Program-made: the position numbers and the translations under genes
The notes under the pieces: model-generated
Database searches by the model: none
The model's input: the letters and a program-made list of their open reading frames with translations, nothing else
What the model was told of the DNA's origin: nothing
Shown: piece by piece, positions 33,502 to 42,275 of the stretch
Numbering within the stretch: the first letter of the stretch is position 1
Layout: each line of letters starts with the position of its first letter
From: Methanoculleus frigidifontis
GTDB taxonomy: Archaea; Halobacteriota; Methanomicrobia; Methanomicrobiales; Methanoculleaceae
NCBI RefSeq assembly: GCF_030464345.1
Contig: NZ_VCYH01000010.1
Location: forward strand, 1 to 64,000
Direction of reading: 5' to 3'
DNA length: 64,000 bases

Positions 33502-34581
33502 TCAGCGTTCGGGAAGGGTTATCGCCAGTCCCTCGTTGTCGACCTCGGTGGCGATCGCGATCGTCAGCCCGAGGGAGGAGAGGATGGCGGCCACATCCTC
33601 CTCATCCCGATCGGTGATGACGGCGATCGAGGGGCCGACCGAGCTCATCCCCACGAACTCGAACCCGGCGTCGCGGAGCGATGCCATGTAGCGGTAGAGC
33701 TCGAACCCGTGATGCTCCACCTCGGCGCGTTTCGAGCCGCGGAACTCGATCTCCCAGATCACCTCGCCGATCCGGGCGATATCGCCCCGTTCGAGGGCGG
33801 GGATCAGGTCCATCAGGACGAGGTAGGCCTTCAGCTCCCGGTCGCGGTAGTCGAGCGTCCGTGCCTTGTTCATCAGGAGGTCAAACTCCTTCTCACCGGC
33901 CGACGAGATACCGGACGGCGGGATGGCGATGTAGACCCGCTTCCCCTCTGCAAAGGGGTGGCGGTAGACGACGGCCAGCTCGTCGCCGAGAACCGCCATG
34001 CCGCCGTAGGTGCTGACCGCAGGGCCGACGCCGGTCTCGAACCCGAAGGCGACGCTGCCCTCGGCCGTCTCCTCGACGTAGTTGCTGCCGAGGAGGAGAC
34101 GGAGCTCGCCTTTCGTCAGCGGCGATCCGACCGCCGCGTTCAGGGCGTTCGCCACGGCGATCAGGATGGTGCTCGTAGAGCCGAGGCCGACGTGCTCGTG
34201 CATGTGATCCCGCGCCCGGACCCGGAAACCGCCGTCGTATCCGACGACGCGGCGGAAGACCTCGACGAAGTGGCGCAGGATCGGAATGCGGGAATACTCG
34301 ATCTCGATGCCGGAGGGTATGCACTCGACCTCCGCAGTGCAGTAGGTCTTGATGGCGAACCCTATGCCGCCGCCACCCGGCCTGTCCGGTGCGAACCGGT
34401 TCATGTCGAGGACGGTGAGGTGGATACGGGAGGGTGCCCGCACCCGAACGGTACCCCGGACCGGAGAGAGGAGGTACTCTTTTTCAAACCCGAGCGTCCG
34501 GAGGTTCTCGCCCGGAAGGAACGAGGGGAAATCGTACTCGACGAGGTCGAGATCGCCTCCCCGGATCTTCATAATCGGCAT
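33502..34581 (-). CDS. mptG: Beta-ribofuranosylaminobenzene 5'-phosphate (RFAP) synthase
   Basis: A 359-residue GHMP-kinase-fold protein: RVRAPSRIHLTVLDMNRFAPDRPGGGGIGFAI, phosphate-binding loop HVGLGSTSTIL (residues about 130-140) and ETAEGSVAFGFETGVGPAVSTYGG. RFAP synthase condenses p-hydroxybenzoate or p-aminobenzoate with PRPP early in methanopterin synthesis, releasing CO2 and pyrophosphate. This enzyme is a marker of methanopterin-using archaea. Two in-frame ATGs (34581 and 34572) are possible; the first is chosen. It sits 16 bases after the DUF2148 gene, on the same strand. Confidence 0.9.
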   Translation of the reverse strand: MPIMKIRGGDLDLVEYDFPSFLPGENLRTLGFEKEYLLSPVRGTVRVRAPSRIHLTVLDMNRFAPDRPGGGGIGFAIKTYCTAEVECIPSGIEIEYSRIPILRHFVEVFRRVVGYDGGFRVRARDHMHEHVGLGSTSTILIAVANALNAAVGSPLTKGELRLLLGSNYVEETAEGSVAFGFETGVGPAVSTYGGMAVLGDELAVVYRHPFAEGKRVYIAIPPSGISSAGEKEFDLLMNKARTLDYRDRELKAYLVLMDLIPALERGDIARIGEVIWEIEFRGSKRAEVEHHGFELYRYMASLRDAGFEFVGMSSVGPSIAVITDRDEEDVAAILSSLGLTIAIATEVDNEGLAITLPER

Positions 34582-34597
34582 GGTCGTTTCACTTCCG

Positions 34598-35155
34598 TTA
34601 GCGTGTGCGGTCAAAGAAGATATTCTTGCCAGATGCAGAGAGAGGAATGCCGTAGACGACGCCGCACCCCTCCATCCAGCCGAGCCGGAGCGCACCGACA
34701 CCTGCGGTGTACATGATCCGGTTGTCGACGTTGTGCATGGCGGCGGTTTTGGCCGCCGAACCGACCGCAATGCCGAGGTCCGCCATCCTGATGATACAGT
34801 TGTGCCCGTGCAGGGGCGTCGAACGGGAGCGCGTCTCTGCCTGCGCCTCCAGCATCGCCGCACAGGTCGGAAACCCGCATCCGCCGCAGTCGATACCGGC
34901 GACACTCTCGATCGCCGACCCGATAAGGAGACAGGCATCGCTGTCGGCGACGTTTTTCGCGTCCCTGATAAAAAAAGCCTGGTTGTTCGTCTCTCCAAAC
35001 TCCCGCATCGCGCCGGAAAGGGCGGCGAGGTCGTCCCCGGCGACGGTTCTGACCGCGATCGCATCGACACCTTTTCCCTTCGGTGCCGTCCGGGCTGAGA
35101 GGGCCATCAGCCCGGCAACGGTGAGGACGGCATCCGTCTCGGTGCTGCTCATCAT
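34598..35155 (-). CDS. DUF2148-family ferredoxin-like protein
   Basis: A 185-residue protein with the DUF2148 motif GIDCGGCGFPTCAAML (four cysteines, C-G-G-C-G-F-x-T-C around residues 89-97) and one further conserved Cys in HGHNCIIRMADLGIAVGSAAKTA. It is probably an iron-sulfur protein; no reaction is known. Short spacing to mptG (16 bases) suggests they share a transcript, although a link to methanopterin synthesis is only inferred. Confidence 0.85.
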   Translation of the reverse strand: MMSSTETDAVLTVAGLMALSARTAPKGKGVDAIAVRTVAGDDLAALSGAMREFGETNNQAFFIRDAKNVADSDACLLIGSAIESVAGIDCGGCGFPTCAAMLEAQAETRSRSTPLHGHNCIIRMADLGIAVGSAAKTAAMHNVDNRIMYTAGVGALRLGWMEGCGVVYGIPLSASGKNIFFDRTR

Positions 35156-35257
35156 ACGGATCTATTCTGCGGCTGAAGGTTTATTAGCCTCTGGTATCGT
35201 CCGCCTCACCGCCCCGATCCCGGCGAGCATGCGTCGGGCGGGCCTGCGGCCGAAAGG

Positions 35258-35267
35258 TTTATAAATG
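35258..35267 (+). promoter_or_regulatory. TATA box of the small membrane protein gene
   Basis: TTTATAAATG in a GC-rich background, about 70-80 bases before the ATG at 35338. Confidence 0.55.
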
Positions 35268-35337
35268 TGGTTTCAGTATCTGGTGTTGGCACAGACGACG
35301 TCAAAGACAGAGTGAATCTCTGATTAGGGGAACAACA

Positions 35338-35595
35338 ATGGGGGGAAGAGTAAAGGCATTTATAGTGTACCTTGGGTTAATCATAACCTACGGAGTCGCA
35401 TCGCTCTTTGTCTGGACATTTCTGAAAGCATACTCATCGCCGGAGAAGGCAGTCATCTTTTCGATCGATCAGTTCGGGGAAGCGACCACAGAGTATATGA
35501 TGTTCCTTATTCTGATGCCGCTCATGTCGGTGGCGCTCTTCTATGCCATCGAGATGATAGGCCGCGACGTACGCTTGAAAGAACCCGAAGACTGA
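35338..35595 (+). CDS. Small two-helix membrane protein
   Basis: An 85-residue protein with two hydrophobic helices: about residues 7-29 ([19 protein letters not shown]) and 50-70 ([20 protein letters not shown]). They are joined by a polar loop and end in a charged tail (DVRLKEPED). The family is unknown to me. It has a strong TATA box upstream and stands alone. Confidence 0.7.
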   Translation: MGGRVKAFIVYLGLIITYGVASLFVWTFLKAYSSPEKAVIFSIDQFGEATTEYMMFLILMPLMSVALFYAIEMIGRDVRLKEPED

Positions 35596-35765
35596 CACAC
35601 CACAAAGACGATCGAAAAACGGCATGCCGGAGGACGCCTCGCCCACCCGCAGGAGCGGTGCCGGGCAGACGAGGCGTCCATCGTACGGCTCTATTCTCGC
35701 CCGGTGCCGGAACCTGCGCGCAAGGTATTTTACCCGTCAGCCCAAGGGATGGTCGGCGAGGTCTG

Positions 35766-36263
35766 ATGCGCATGGCAGAGAAGACTGATTACGAGAAGGC
35801 AACCTTCGGTGCTGGCTGTTTCTGGGGCGTCGAGGAGGCGTTTTCAAAGATTCCCGGCGTCGTCTCGACGGCGGTCGGGTTCATGGGCGGCACGACCGAG
35901 AATCCCTCGTACCGCGAGGTCTGCACGGGACGGACCGGCCACGCCGAGGTCGTGGAGGTCGTCTACGACCCGGAACGAGTGTCATACAGCGACCTTCTGG
36001 ACGTCTTCTGGCGGATCCACGACCCGACGACCCGTGATCGGCAGGGGCCCGACGTCGGGTCGCAGTACCGGTCGGTGATCTTTTACCACACACCGGAGCA
36101 GGAGGCGGCGGCCCGGGAATCGAAAGAGCAACTCCGGCGCTCGGGCAGGCTTAGCCGCGATATCGTCACCGCGATCGAACCGGCGTCGACGTTCTGGCGT
36201 GCCGAGGAGTACCACCAGCAGTATTTTGCAAAACAGGGCAGGGCGGGCTGCAGGTTCTGGTGA
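35766..36263 (+). CDS. msrA: Peptide methionine-(S)-S-oxide reductase
   Basis: A 165-residue MsrA: catalytic Cys18 in [13 protein letters not shown], conserved [57 protein letters not shown] and a C-terminal Cys in AGCRFW that could resolve the disulfide. It repairs oxidised methionine in the cytoplasm using thioredoxin-type donors. The ATG at 35766 is the first of two close in-frame ATGs and gives the usual short N-terminus. Confidence 0.96.
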   Translation: MRMAEKTDYEKATFGAGCFWGVEEAFSKIPGVVSTAVGFMGGTTENPSYREVCTGRTGHAEVVEVVYDPERVSYSDLLDVFWRIHDPTTRDRQGPDVGSQYRSVIFYHTPEQEAAARESKEQLRRSGRLSRDIVTAIEPASTFWRAEEYHQQYFAKQGRAGCRFW

Positions 36264-36280
36264 CGGGAAACGGGATCCCG

Positions 36281-36982
36281 TCACTTATACGTCCGCTTCG
36301 AGTAGTTGTAATTTACCGCGTCGCCGCCCTTCGCGACGATATACATCCACTCGTAGATGGACTTCAGCGTCCCGAACTGCTGGTAGCGCCGCATGGAGAA
36401 CCCGACGCGGAGAGCGGGGTCGAGCATCACCCGGCCGAGTTTGCGCATCCGCTGGGCGATCTCCAGGTCGTCGCCCGCGTCGATGCAGCGATACATCCCG
36501 GCCTGGATGAAGGCGTCGCGGTCAAACGCGGTGTTGCACCCGAGAGTGAAGTAGATCGTGCGGGTGTGGTAGCCGACCCGGGCGAAGGTGTTGGCGCCGG
36601 CGAGGGAGAGATGATTTTTAAACCCGCCCTCGAGGGGGTAGACCAGCCCGTAGAGCTGGGCGAGATCGCCTCTGCGCTCGAAATCGGCGGCGATCCGCTC
36701 GACCCAGTTCTCCGGGAGGACGCAGTCTGCGTCCGTAGTGGCGACGATCTCGCCCTCTGCCGCCATAACACCGTCGTTGCGCGCCCCGCCGACCTTCGCG
36801 CTCTTCTGGATGAAGACGCTGTCGGCGAGCGGCTCTGCGAGCTCCCTCGTCCTGTCACGCGAGTTCCCGTCCACAACAATGATCTCGTAGGCCTCTCTCG
36901 GCACGGTCTGCCGGTTGAGCGACTCCAGGCAGCGGGTGATATTCTCTTCCTCGTTGTAGGTCGGGATGACGATCGATATCAT
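36281..36982 (-). CDS. Family 2 glycosyltransferase
   Basis: A 233-residue GT-A enzyme: SIVIPTYNEEENITRCLESL, IIVVDGNSRDRT and the metal-binding DxD as TTDADCVLPENW, then DAGDDLEIAQRM (acceptor-side acid). No membrane helix is seen, so it works at the inner face on soluble or lipid-linked acceptors. It is the last gene of a three-gene minus-strand operon; its ATG overlaps the previous stop by 4 bases. Confidence 0.9.
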   Translation of the reverse strand: MISIVIPTYNEEENITRCLESLNRQTVPREAYEIIVVDGNSRDRTRELAEPLADSVFIQKSAKVGGARNDGVMAAEGEIVATTDADCVLPENWVERIAADFERRGDLAQLYGLVYPLEGGFKNHLSLAGANTFARVGYHTRTIYFTLGCNTAFDRDAFIQAGMYRCIDAGDDLEIAQRMRKLGRVMLDPALRVGFSMRRYQQFGTLKSIYEWMYIVAKGGDAVNYNYSKRTYK

Positions 36983-37956
36983 TGTTCCACCAGTTCTCTG
37001 TAGAGTTGTTGATGCATTCGGGCAATAAGCGTGATGTCGTATTTCTCGGTGGAGGCGCGGGCGCTCCGTGCACACGCCTTCAGCAGATCGTCGTCGCCGA
37101 GGAGGTTCTCCGCTCCCATGCGGTCGTTGAAGAGGAGAACTGAATCGCCGAATATCTCCCGGAACTCATAGATGTCGCGTGCGACGACGGGGAGACCCGA
37201 GGCGAGCGCCTCGACGATGACCAGGCCGAAGGTCTCGGCATGCGAGGGCATGAAGAAGACGTCCGCCGCGCAGTAGGGGCGTGAGATGTCGTCGACGAGG
37301 CCGGTGAAGATGACGTTGTCGTGGCAGCGGCTCTTCTGCATCTGGATTTTGGTATAGTCTTTTGAGAGGGTGCCGTAGGGGAACCCGCCGACCCAGACCC
37401 AGGTGTACTCCGGGTGCCTGCCCGCGAGTTTGAGAAAGTCGTAGATCCCTTTCCGCGGCGTCTGCTGCCCGACGCTCAGGACCACCGTCCGGTCCGGGTC
37501 GATACCGTGCTCCTCCCGGAACTCCCGGCGCTTCCCGGCGTTCGGGCTGAAGTAATCACGGTCGATGCCGTTGGGGATCTGGGTCTTTTTGACCTCCGGC
37601 ACCATCTGATCGGTCTCGCGGTGGCAGGGGTCGGAGATGGTGATGATGTGGTCGAACTTCCGGTAGATCTTCGGATAGATCCGATTGATGCGCTTCGAGA
37701 ACGCGACGTTCCCTTCATTAAGCCGCGGCGTTGAGTGGGCGGTCAGCACCTTGACGCCGTCGGTGAACTTGAGGTGATACATCGCCCAGGGGCCGAAGGT
37801 GTGGTAGTGCGTCAGGTCGAAGACGTCCCGGTACGAGTTTCGCGAGATCTCCAGCCCCGGCAGGTGAGCGAGGTGGCTCTGCAGCGTCCGGGCGGCGGTC
37901 GCACACCCGATGTACTTGAGAAAGCGGAAATCTTCGACAAAGATGTTCACTTTCAT
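36979..37956 (-). CDS. Family 4 (GT-B) glycosyltransferase
   Basis: A 325-residue GT-B enzyme: N-terminal acceptor half with DLTHYHTFGPWAMYHL, then IPNGIDRDYFSP, VLSVGQQTPRKGIYDFLKLAG and the donor-binding E-x7-E motif as AETFGLVIVEALASGLPVVARDIYEFREI. It transfers a sugar from a nucleotide donor, retaining configuration. Start and stop both overlap its operon neighbours by 4 bases (ATGA), suggesting a single pathway for a surface polysaccharide or glycolipid. Confidence 0.92.
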   Translation of the reverse strand: MKVNIFVEDFRFLKYIGCATAARTLQSHLAHLPGLEISRNSYRDVFDLTHYHTFGPWAMYHLKFTDGVKVLTAHSTPRLNEGNVAFSKRINRIYPKIYRKFDHIITISDPCHRETDQMVPEVKKTQIPNGIDRDYFSPNAGKRREFREEHGIDPDRTVVLSVGQQTPRKGIYDFLKLAGRHPEYTWVWVGGFPYGTLSKDYTKIQMQKSRCHDNVIFTGLVDDISRPYCAADVFFMPSHAETFGLVIVEALASGLPVVARDIYEFREIFGDSVLLFNDRMGAENLLGDDDLLKACARSARASTEKYDITLIARMHQQLYRELVEQ

Positions 37957-39284
37957 CGATATGTCCTCACGAAGTCCATCGCGCTCCTGATGCAGCCGTC
38001 CATGTTGAGGTACTCAAACTCCGAGAAACGCCCCACAAGGGCGATCCCACGGTCGCAGCAGAACGCCCTGACGATCTCGACGTTCTTTTCGTAGTCGAGA
38101 TCGTAGACGACGTACGCATACTGCTGCCGTTCGACGGAGGTGAAGACCACATCTTCAGCATCCCTGATAATACCAGCTTCACGGAGCCCTGCGACGGTGT
38201 GGGCGACGAGGTCGTCGTCCGGCATCTGCGAGACGGCGTCGCCCTCGTTGAAGGTTATCTCAGCGAGAATGGATGCATGCCCGTCGGGAGCCGCCGCCGT
38301 GCTGTAGTTGGAGGGGAACGAGACCCGGTTGAACTGCCCGATCCGGATCTCGGGGATATAGAGCCAGGAGAGATCGGGAACGCTGCCGGCAAGCCCGATG
38401 CAGATCGAGCAGAGCGAGTTGTACCGGAGGGCGTTGCAGGCCGCCTGCACCTCTTCGGGGACGTCCTCCAGGCAGGGGAGGAGCGCCTGGAGCGGGATGG
38501 TCGAGATGATCCGGTCGGCCTCGACCGTCTTGCTCCCGTCGCTGACGAGGAATCGCCCGTCCTCCTCGCGGATCGACCTGACGGAAAAACCGGTTCTGAC
38601 CAGCGGCGTGACCGGCGATGCGATCGCCGCGACCAGCGCCTCTATCCCGCCCCGTGCCGGATAGGAGAAGACCGACTGGTGGGTGTAGCCCTCGGTCTCG
38701 ATCCCGATCGCGGACTTGATGATATCCTCGACCGGGGGACGGGGGATGCGCCCTTCGACCCAGTGGAGCGACATCCGCTCCGGCGGATAGTTCCAGATCT
38801 TTTCGTTGTAGGGGAGCATGTAGCACTCGGCTATCCCCTTCCCGAAGGTTGCGCCTATCCACTCGGCGAAGTTTTCCGGGGGCGGGATCTCCCCTTTCTC
38901 GGCGGCGATGAGGGTTTTGACGAACTCGCTTATGCAGAAGAAGAGGTCGTCCTTCGGCAGGTCGGCAAGGCCGTTCTCGAAGGGATATTTGATGAACCGC
39001 CCTTTGTAGAGGATCTTTGTATTCCGTGTCCGCCGGCCGATATTCTCCCCGAGCACCCCGCACATGAAGGAGAGCACCTCGGCATCCCGCGAGAAGATGA
39101 TATGCGATCCCCCGATATCGAAGGTGAAACCGGCGTCGGTTCTGGAGCGGCAGAGGCCGCCGATCCGCGCCTCGCGTTCCAGAACCACCACGTCGTCCCC
39201 ACGTTCCTGCAGGAGCCGGGCGAGGGTCACTCCCGTCAGCCCCCCACCAAGTATTGCCGATTTCACGTCTTTATTGTTTGACAT
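37953..39284 (-). CDS. FAD/NAD(P)-dependent oxidoreductase, amine-oxidase / UDP-galactopyranose mutase-like
   Basis: A 443-residue flavoprotein with the Rossmann FAD motif AILGGGLTGVTLARLLQERGDDVVVLE (residues about 9-36), IGGLCRSRTDAGFTFDIGGSHIIF (characteristic of UGM/protoporphyrinogen-oxidase-like proteins), YNEKIWNYPPERMSLHWVEGRIPRPP, and YPARGGIEALVAAI. Homologues next to glycosyltransferases usually convert or desaturate a sugar or lipid intermediate. It heads the three-gene operon. The ATG at 39284 is preferred because earlier frames precede the TATA-like run near 39291-39297 and add no conserved residues. Confidence 0.82.
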   Translation of the reverse strand: MSNNKDVKSAILGGGLTGVTLARLLQERGDDVVVLEREARIGGLCRSRTDAGFTFDIGGSHIIFSRDAEVLSFMCGVLGENIGRRTRNTKILYKGRFIKYPFENGLADLPKDDLFFCISEFVKTLIAAEKGEIPPPENFAEWIGATFGKGIAECYMLPYNEKIWNYPPERMSLHWVEGRIPRPPVEDIIKSAIGIETEGYTHQSVFSYPARGGIEALVAAIASPVTPLVRTGFSVRSIREEDGRFLVSDGSKTVEADRIISTIPLQALLPCLEDVPEEVQAACNALRYNSLCSICIGLAGSVPDLSWLYIPEIRIGQFNRVSFPSNYSTAAAPDGHASILAEITFNEGDAVSQMPDDDLVAHTVAGLREAGIIRDAEDVVFTSVERQQYAYVVYDLDYEKNVEIVRAFCCDRGIALVGRFSEFEYLNMDGCIRSAMDFVRTYR

Positions 39285-39825
39285 CACTGGCTTATATGGT
39301 TGACCATCCATCCTTTTTGGCGTTTCGCCACGGTATATGCCTATATCCGCAGGGTGCAGCAGGAAGCGGGGAAGTGATCCAAAAGAGGCCTGAACATTTC
39401 GGAGGAGGCCGATCGCATGCACGTTCCCGTGAGGATTCGTGGAGCCATGCGCACCCATCGGTGACCCGGCCGGTACAGCGTGGTGCCGGCTCTGCTCAGG
39501 CTTTCCCGGAAGCGTGACCGTGAGGGATATCCTCGTGGAGCCGGAGGGTCATGGAGGGGCATACCCTGTCAAAACGCCCATACCGGGATCCGGCGATGCA
39601 CTGGGAGCACCGCCGGACCGGGGAGGCGACCTCCCCCGGGCAGGGAAAAATCCTTTCCAATCAGGGCGTCAGGTAATGATTTTCCACACCCTTTCCTGAA
39701 AAAGTCGTTACCTCTCGTCACAGATATTTCGAAAAAAGCCCATTATGCGTAAAATACGTTTTTGTTGATTTCAAACTGATAAAATCCAATTATAAATAAA
39801 ATTATAAGATATACTTATTAAAAAG
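39285..39825. other. Intergenic region upstream of the HAMP gene
   Basis: About 540 bases. No gene can be supported. The left part is GC-rich without recognisable repeats; the last 100 bases turn strongly AT-rich and probably contain upstream control sequences for the HAMP gene. Confidence 0.4.
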
Positions 39826-39835
39826 TTATAAATAT
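39826..39835 (+). promoter_or_regulatory. TATA box of the HAMP-domain gene
   Basis: TTATAAATAT about 23-32 bases before the ATG at 39858, in a markedly AT-rich stretch (39750-39850). The distance suggests a leaderless transcript. Confidence 0.55.
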
Positions 39836-39857
39836 GTGTTTGTTGAAATAATCAACC

Positions 39858-40283
39858 ATGGTCGAATGGGCACAGAATCAGTTTGAACCGGGACCGCAGG
39901 GACTCTCCCTGCAGATCCCGATGTTCTACAAGTTGATGGCGAGTATGCTCTTTGTGGCGATCATCCCTGTCGGACTCCTTGGCCTGGTGTTCGCAGGCGA
40001 TGCCGGCAGCGTCGTCGCAGTCCTCGGGCTGCAGAACAGCATCCTCCTGATGACGCTCGCCACGCTGGGTCTTGTGGTGATGTGGAGTTTCTTCCTCGCA
40101 AAGAGCATCACCGGCCCTCTCGAGCAGCTCGCGCAGGTAGCGATGAGCGTCAGCCGGGGCGACCTCGACGCAGCCGAGGTCACCGTCAACAGCAACGATG
40201 AGATCGGTGAACTCGCCGTCGCGTTCCGCAAACTCGTGAACGCCTACCGCGTCCTCGACACCCTGGCAAAAGAAGACGCATAA
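39858..40283 (+). CDS. Stand-alone membrane HAMP-domain protein
   Basis: A 141-residue protein with two transmembrane helices (about residues 25-47 and 60-80) and a C-terminal HAMP domain: AKSITGPLEQLAQVAMSVSRGDLD ... NSNDEIGELAVAFRKLVNAY (P and E-L/E-I-G-E-L markers in place). There is no kinase, methyl-accepting or PAS output domain. HAMP modules normally relay a signal across the membrane, so it likely works through a partner, most plausibly the Roadblock protein encoded 70 bases downstream. Confidence 0.85.
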   Translation: MVEWAQNQFEPGPQGLSLQIPMFYKLMASMLFVAIIPVGLLGLVFAGDAGSVVAVLGLQNSILLMTLATLGLVVMWSFFLAKSITGPLEQLAQVAMSVSRGDLDAAEVTVNSNDEIGELAVAFRKLVNAYRVLDTLAKEDA

Positions 40284-40352
40284 CGGCACCGAAACCGGCA
40301 CAAGGAGCCATGCACCGTCCACGAATACCTACCACACATTCTTTACGGTTCT

Positions 40353-41075
40353 ATGATCGACACACTCCCCCCGGGAACGAGTATCGGAGAGATGCAGGCG
40401 CCGCTCCAGTGGATATACTCCCACACGGTCCGGTTCATCGGGATAGCCATGATCCGGGTCTCCGATGGAAAGGGATTTATTCTGATCCGGAAGGGAACCC
40501 CCCTTGCCTACTACTTCAGGCACGCATCGACGGTGCTCAAAGGCCCTGCGGCCCAGAAGTATTTCTCACAGCAGCCGCTCATCGACTTCGATCTCCGGAG
40601 ACTGACACCCGACGAGTTCCGGGAGGCATACGAGGTCTGCAGTGTCGAAGGAGTGGCACTCCCGCCGGATGAGAACGGCGGTGCTCCCACCGCACCAGAG
40701 CCCGATGCCGAAGAACTGCGGCCGGCAGAGCCCGAAGCGAATGCCCGCGACGGGTACCCGCCGGACACAATGGATCTTCTCCTGCAGCAGCCGGGCGTCA
40801 CCGCCGTCGTCCGCTTCAGGGAGGGACTCACGCTCTCGGCTGCCGGCTCGGTCGACTTCGAGTTTCTTGCGGTGATCGCCGAAGATCTCGTCCGGTGGGC
40901 CTCGTCCCTCGACTGCGTCGCCGATATGGGTCCGTTCGTCCAGATGACGCATTTTTACCGTGATGGCAATGTGCTCATCACGCCGCTTGACGATGACTAC
41001 CTCTGCATCGTCACCACACCCGGGATACACTTCGGGCAGATACGCCGCCTCCTGCGCGACCTGCAGGTCTCCTGA
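40353..41075 (+). CDS. Protein with C-terminal Roadblock/LC7 domain
   Basis: A 240-residue protein. The N-terminal half (about 1-105; WIYSHTVRFIGIAMIRVSDGKGFILIRKGTPLAYYFRHASTVLKGPAA pattern) resembles the DUF4388/DUF2226-type signalling module. A Pro/Glu-rich linker (about 105-145) leads to a Roadblock/LC7 fold: LLQQPGVTAVVRFREGLTLSAAGSVDFEFLAVIAEDLVRWA...YLCIVTTPGIHFGQIRRLLRDL. Roadblock proteins bind small Ras-like GTPases or act as signalling scaffolds. No GTPase gene is adjacent. It follows the HAMP gene and is likely cotranscribed. Confidence 0.75.
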   Translation: MIDTLPPGTSIGEMQAPLQWIYSHTVRFIGIAMIRVSDGKGFILIRKGTPLAYYFRHASTVLKGPAAQKYFSQQPLIDFDLRRLTPDEFREAYEVCSVEGVALPPDENGGAPTAPEPDAEELRPAEPEANARDGYPPDTMDLLLQQPGVTAVVRFREGLTLSAAGSVDFEFLAVIAEDLVRWASSLDCVADMGPFVQMTHFYRDGNVLITPLDDDYLCIVTTPGIHFGQIRRLLRDLQVS

Positions 41076-41223
41076 CCGCACGGGCACACGCGGCCGACGG
41101 TGCTCCCGTAAGAATGCGGGCGGGAGAGTACACCCCGGATTTTTCCAGCAGAAAAAGACAGGGAGAACCCTGCAGATGGCATACACCGACCGGAACGGTG
41201 CCGGTTGCCGTACCGCGGAGAAC

Positions 41224-41243
41224 CATATAAAATGTTATATAAT
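41224..41243 (+). promoter_or_regulatory. TATA-rich promoter of the DUF2795/KGG-repeat gene
   Basis: An AT run containing ATATAAAATG and TATATAATAG lies 43-62 bases before the GTG at 41286. A run of eight G (about 41272-41279) before the start may act as a strong ribosome site. Confidence 0.5.
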
Positions 41244-41285
41244 AGTAGTGTGATGTGAGGCGGTGTCACATGGGGGGGGCAAACG

Positions 41286-41900
41286 GTGGCAGAACTCGGA
41301 ATTGGAGCGGATTCTCCGGTCTTGGAGAAGTACCTGAAAGGTGTCGACTACCCGGCAAGCAGAGAAACCCTGATCGACCGGGCAACGAGGAATGATGCCG
41401 GCCGGAACGTCATCGGCAGACTGGAGAGCCTTCCCGAGAGGATCTTCGTCTCACCGATCGATATCAGCAATGCTCTTGCCGGTTCCGTCGGGGCACCGAC
41501 CGGGTATCGGCCAGGGTTTGCCACCATCGATGAAAAAACGCGACGGCGTGCCGCAAAAGCCGGCGGGAATGCCCCGCACCGGGCACGCGGACTCCAGGCG
41601 GCGGATGAGGAGACACGCAGACGCGTCGCCAGCGCAGGAGGGCGGGCGGCGCACGAAGTCCGCGGACTCCAGGCGGCAGACGAGGAGACACGACAGCGCG
41701 TCGCCAGGGCGGGAGGCGGAGCCCGGCACCGGGCACGCGGACTCCAGGCGGCAGACGAGGAGACACGACAGCGCGTCGCGAGGAAGGGCGGCGAGGCTCC
41801 GCACCGGGCACGCGGACTTCAGGCGGCAGACGGCGAGACGCGAAAGCGCGTCGCGAGGAAGGGCGGCGAGACCTCCGCAAGCGGACGAAAGGCGCGATAA
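41286..41900 (+). CDS. DUF2795 protein fused to five KGG-like 25-residue repeats
   Basis: A 204-residue very basic protein. Residues 10-66 form a DUF2795 helical domain (LEKYLKGVDYPASRETLIDRA ... ISNAL). From residue 78 five tandem repeats of exactly 25 residues follow, each of the form R-G-L/F-x-A-x-D-E-x-T-R-x-R-V-A-x-x-G-G. This resembles the KGG stress-induced acidophilic repeat of bacteria, here with KGG or AGG. The repeats are arginine-rich and could bind nucleic acid or acidic partners. GTG start; a paralogue consisting of DUF2795 alone lies 120 bases downstream. Function is inferred to be stress-related, not shown. Confidence 0.78.
   Translation: MAELGIGADSPVLEKYLKGVDYPASRETLIDRATRNDAGRNVIGRLESLPERIFVSPIDISNALAGSVGAPTGYRPGFATIDEKTRRRAAKAGGNAPHRARGLQAADEETRRRVASAGGRAAHEVRGLQAADEETRQRVARAGGGARHRARGLQAADEETRQRVARKGGEAPHRARGLQAADGETRKRVARKGGETSASGRKAR
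41517..41879 (+). repeat. Tandem 75-base coding repeat (five units)
   Basis: Five in-frame units of exactly 75 bases encode the KGG-like repeats. The last three or four are close copies at the DNA level (the core CGCGGACTCCAGGCGGC recurs), implying recent expansion by slippage or unequal exchange, so copy number may vary between strains. Confidence 0.88.
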
Positions 41901-42019
41901 CCACAATACACTGACAGGACTCGGGCGGGAAAGCTCCTCCCAGAGCCACGTGCGACGGCCTGACCGAACTTTTTTATATCCTGCCCGATAGGAGGTGGCC
42001 GTTCACAGGAGGTGATGGT

Positions 42020-42226
42020 GTGGCCGAACCGAAACAGCATGTGAGCCCTGCGTACGTCCAGAAGTACCTTGCAGGGATCGATTATCCGGCGAGCAGACAG
42101 GACCTCATCAACCACGCGAAGAAGAACAACGCCGACCAGGACGTCATCAGCGTCCTTGGAGAAATGCCGGATCAACAGTACAATTCCGCTGCCGACGTCA
42201 GCAAGGCGATCGGCCAGATGGAGTGA
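42020..42226 (+). CDS. DUF2795-family protein
   Basis: A 68-residue helical protein: YVQKYLAGIDYPASRQDLINHAKKNNADQDVISVLGEMPDQQYNSAADVSKAIGQ covers the whole DUF2795 domain. The GTG start is preceded by AGGAGGTGA (42007-42015), an exceptionally complete ribosome site, and a TATA box at about 41971-41979 (TTTTTATAT). High expression is plausible. It is the single-domain version of the N-terminus of the upstream repeat protein. Confidence 0.9.
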   Translation: MAEPKQHVSPAYVQKYLAGIDYPASRQDLINHAKKNNADQDVISVLGEMPDQQYNSAADVSKAIGQME

Positions 42227-42275
42227 GCGGAGGCATGCGGGATCTCCCGCATGCACTTTTTGTCCAGGATTTTTT

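Noticed and set aside
41517-41879. CRISPR array
   Set aside because: The 75-base units are in-frame coding repeats without alternating unique spacers; no cas genes are in the window.
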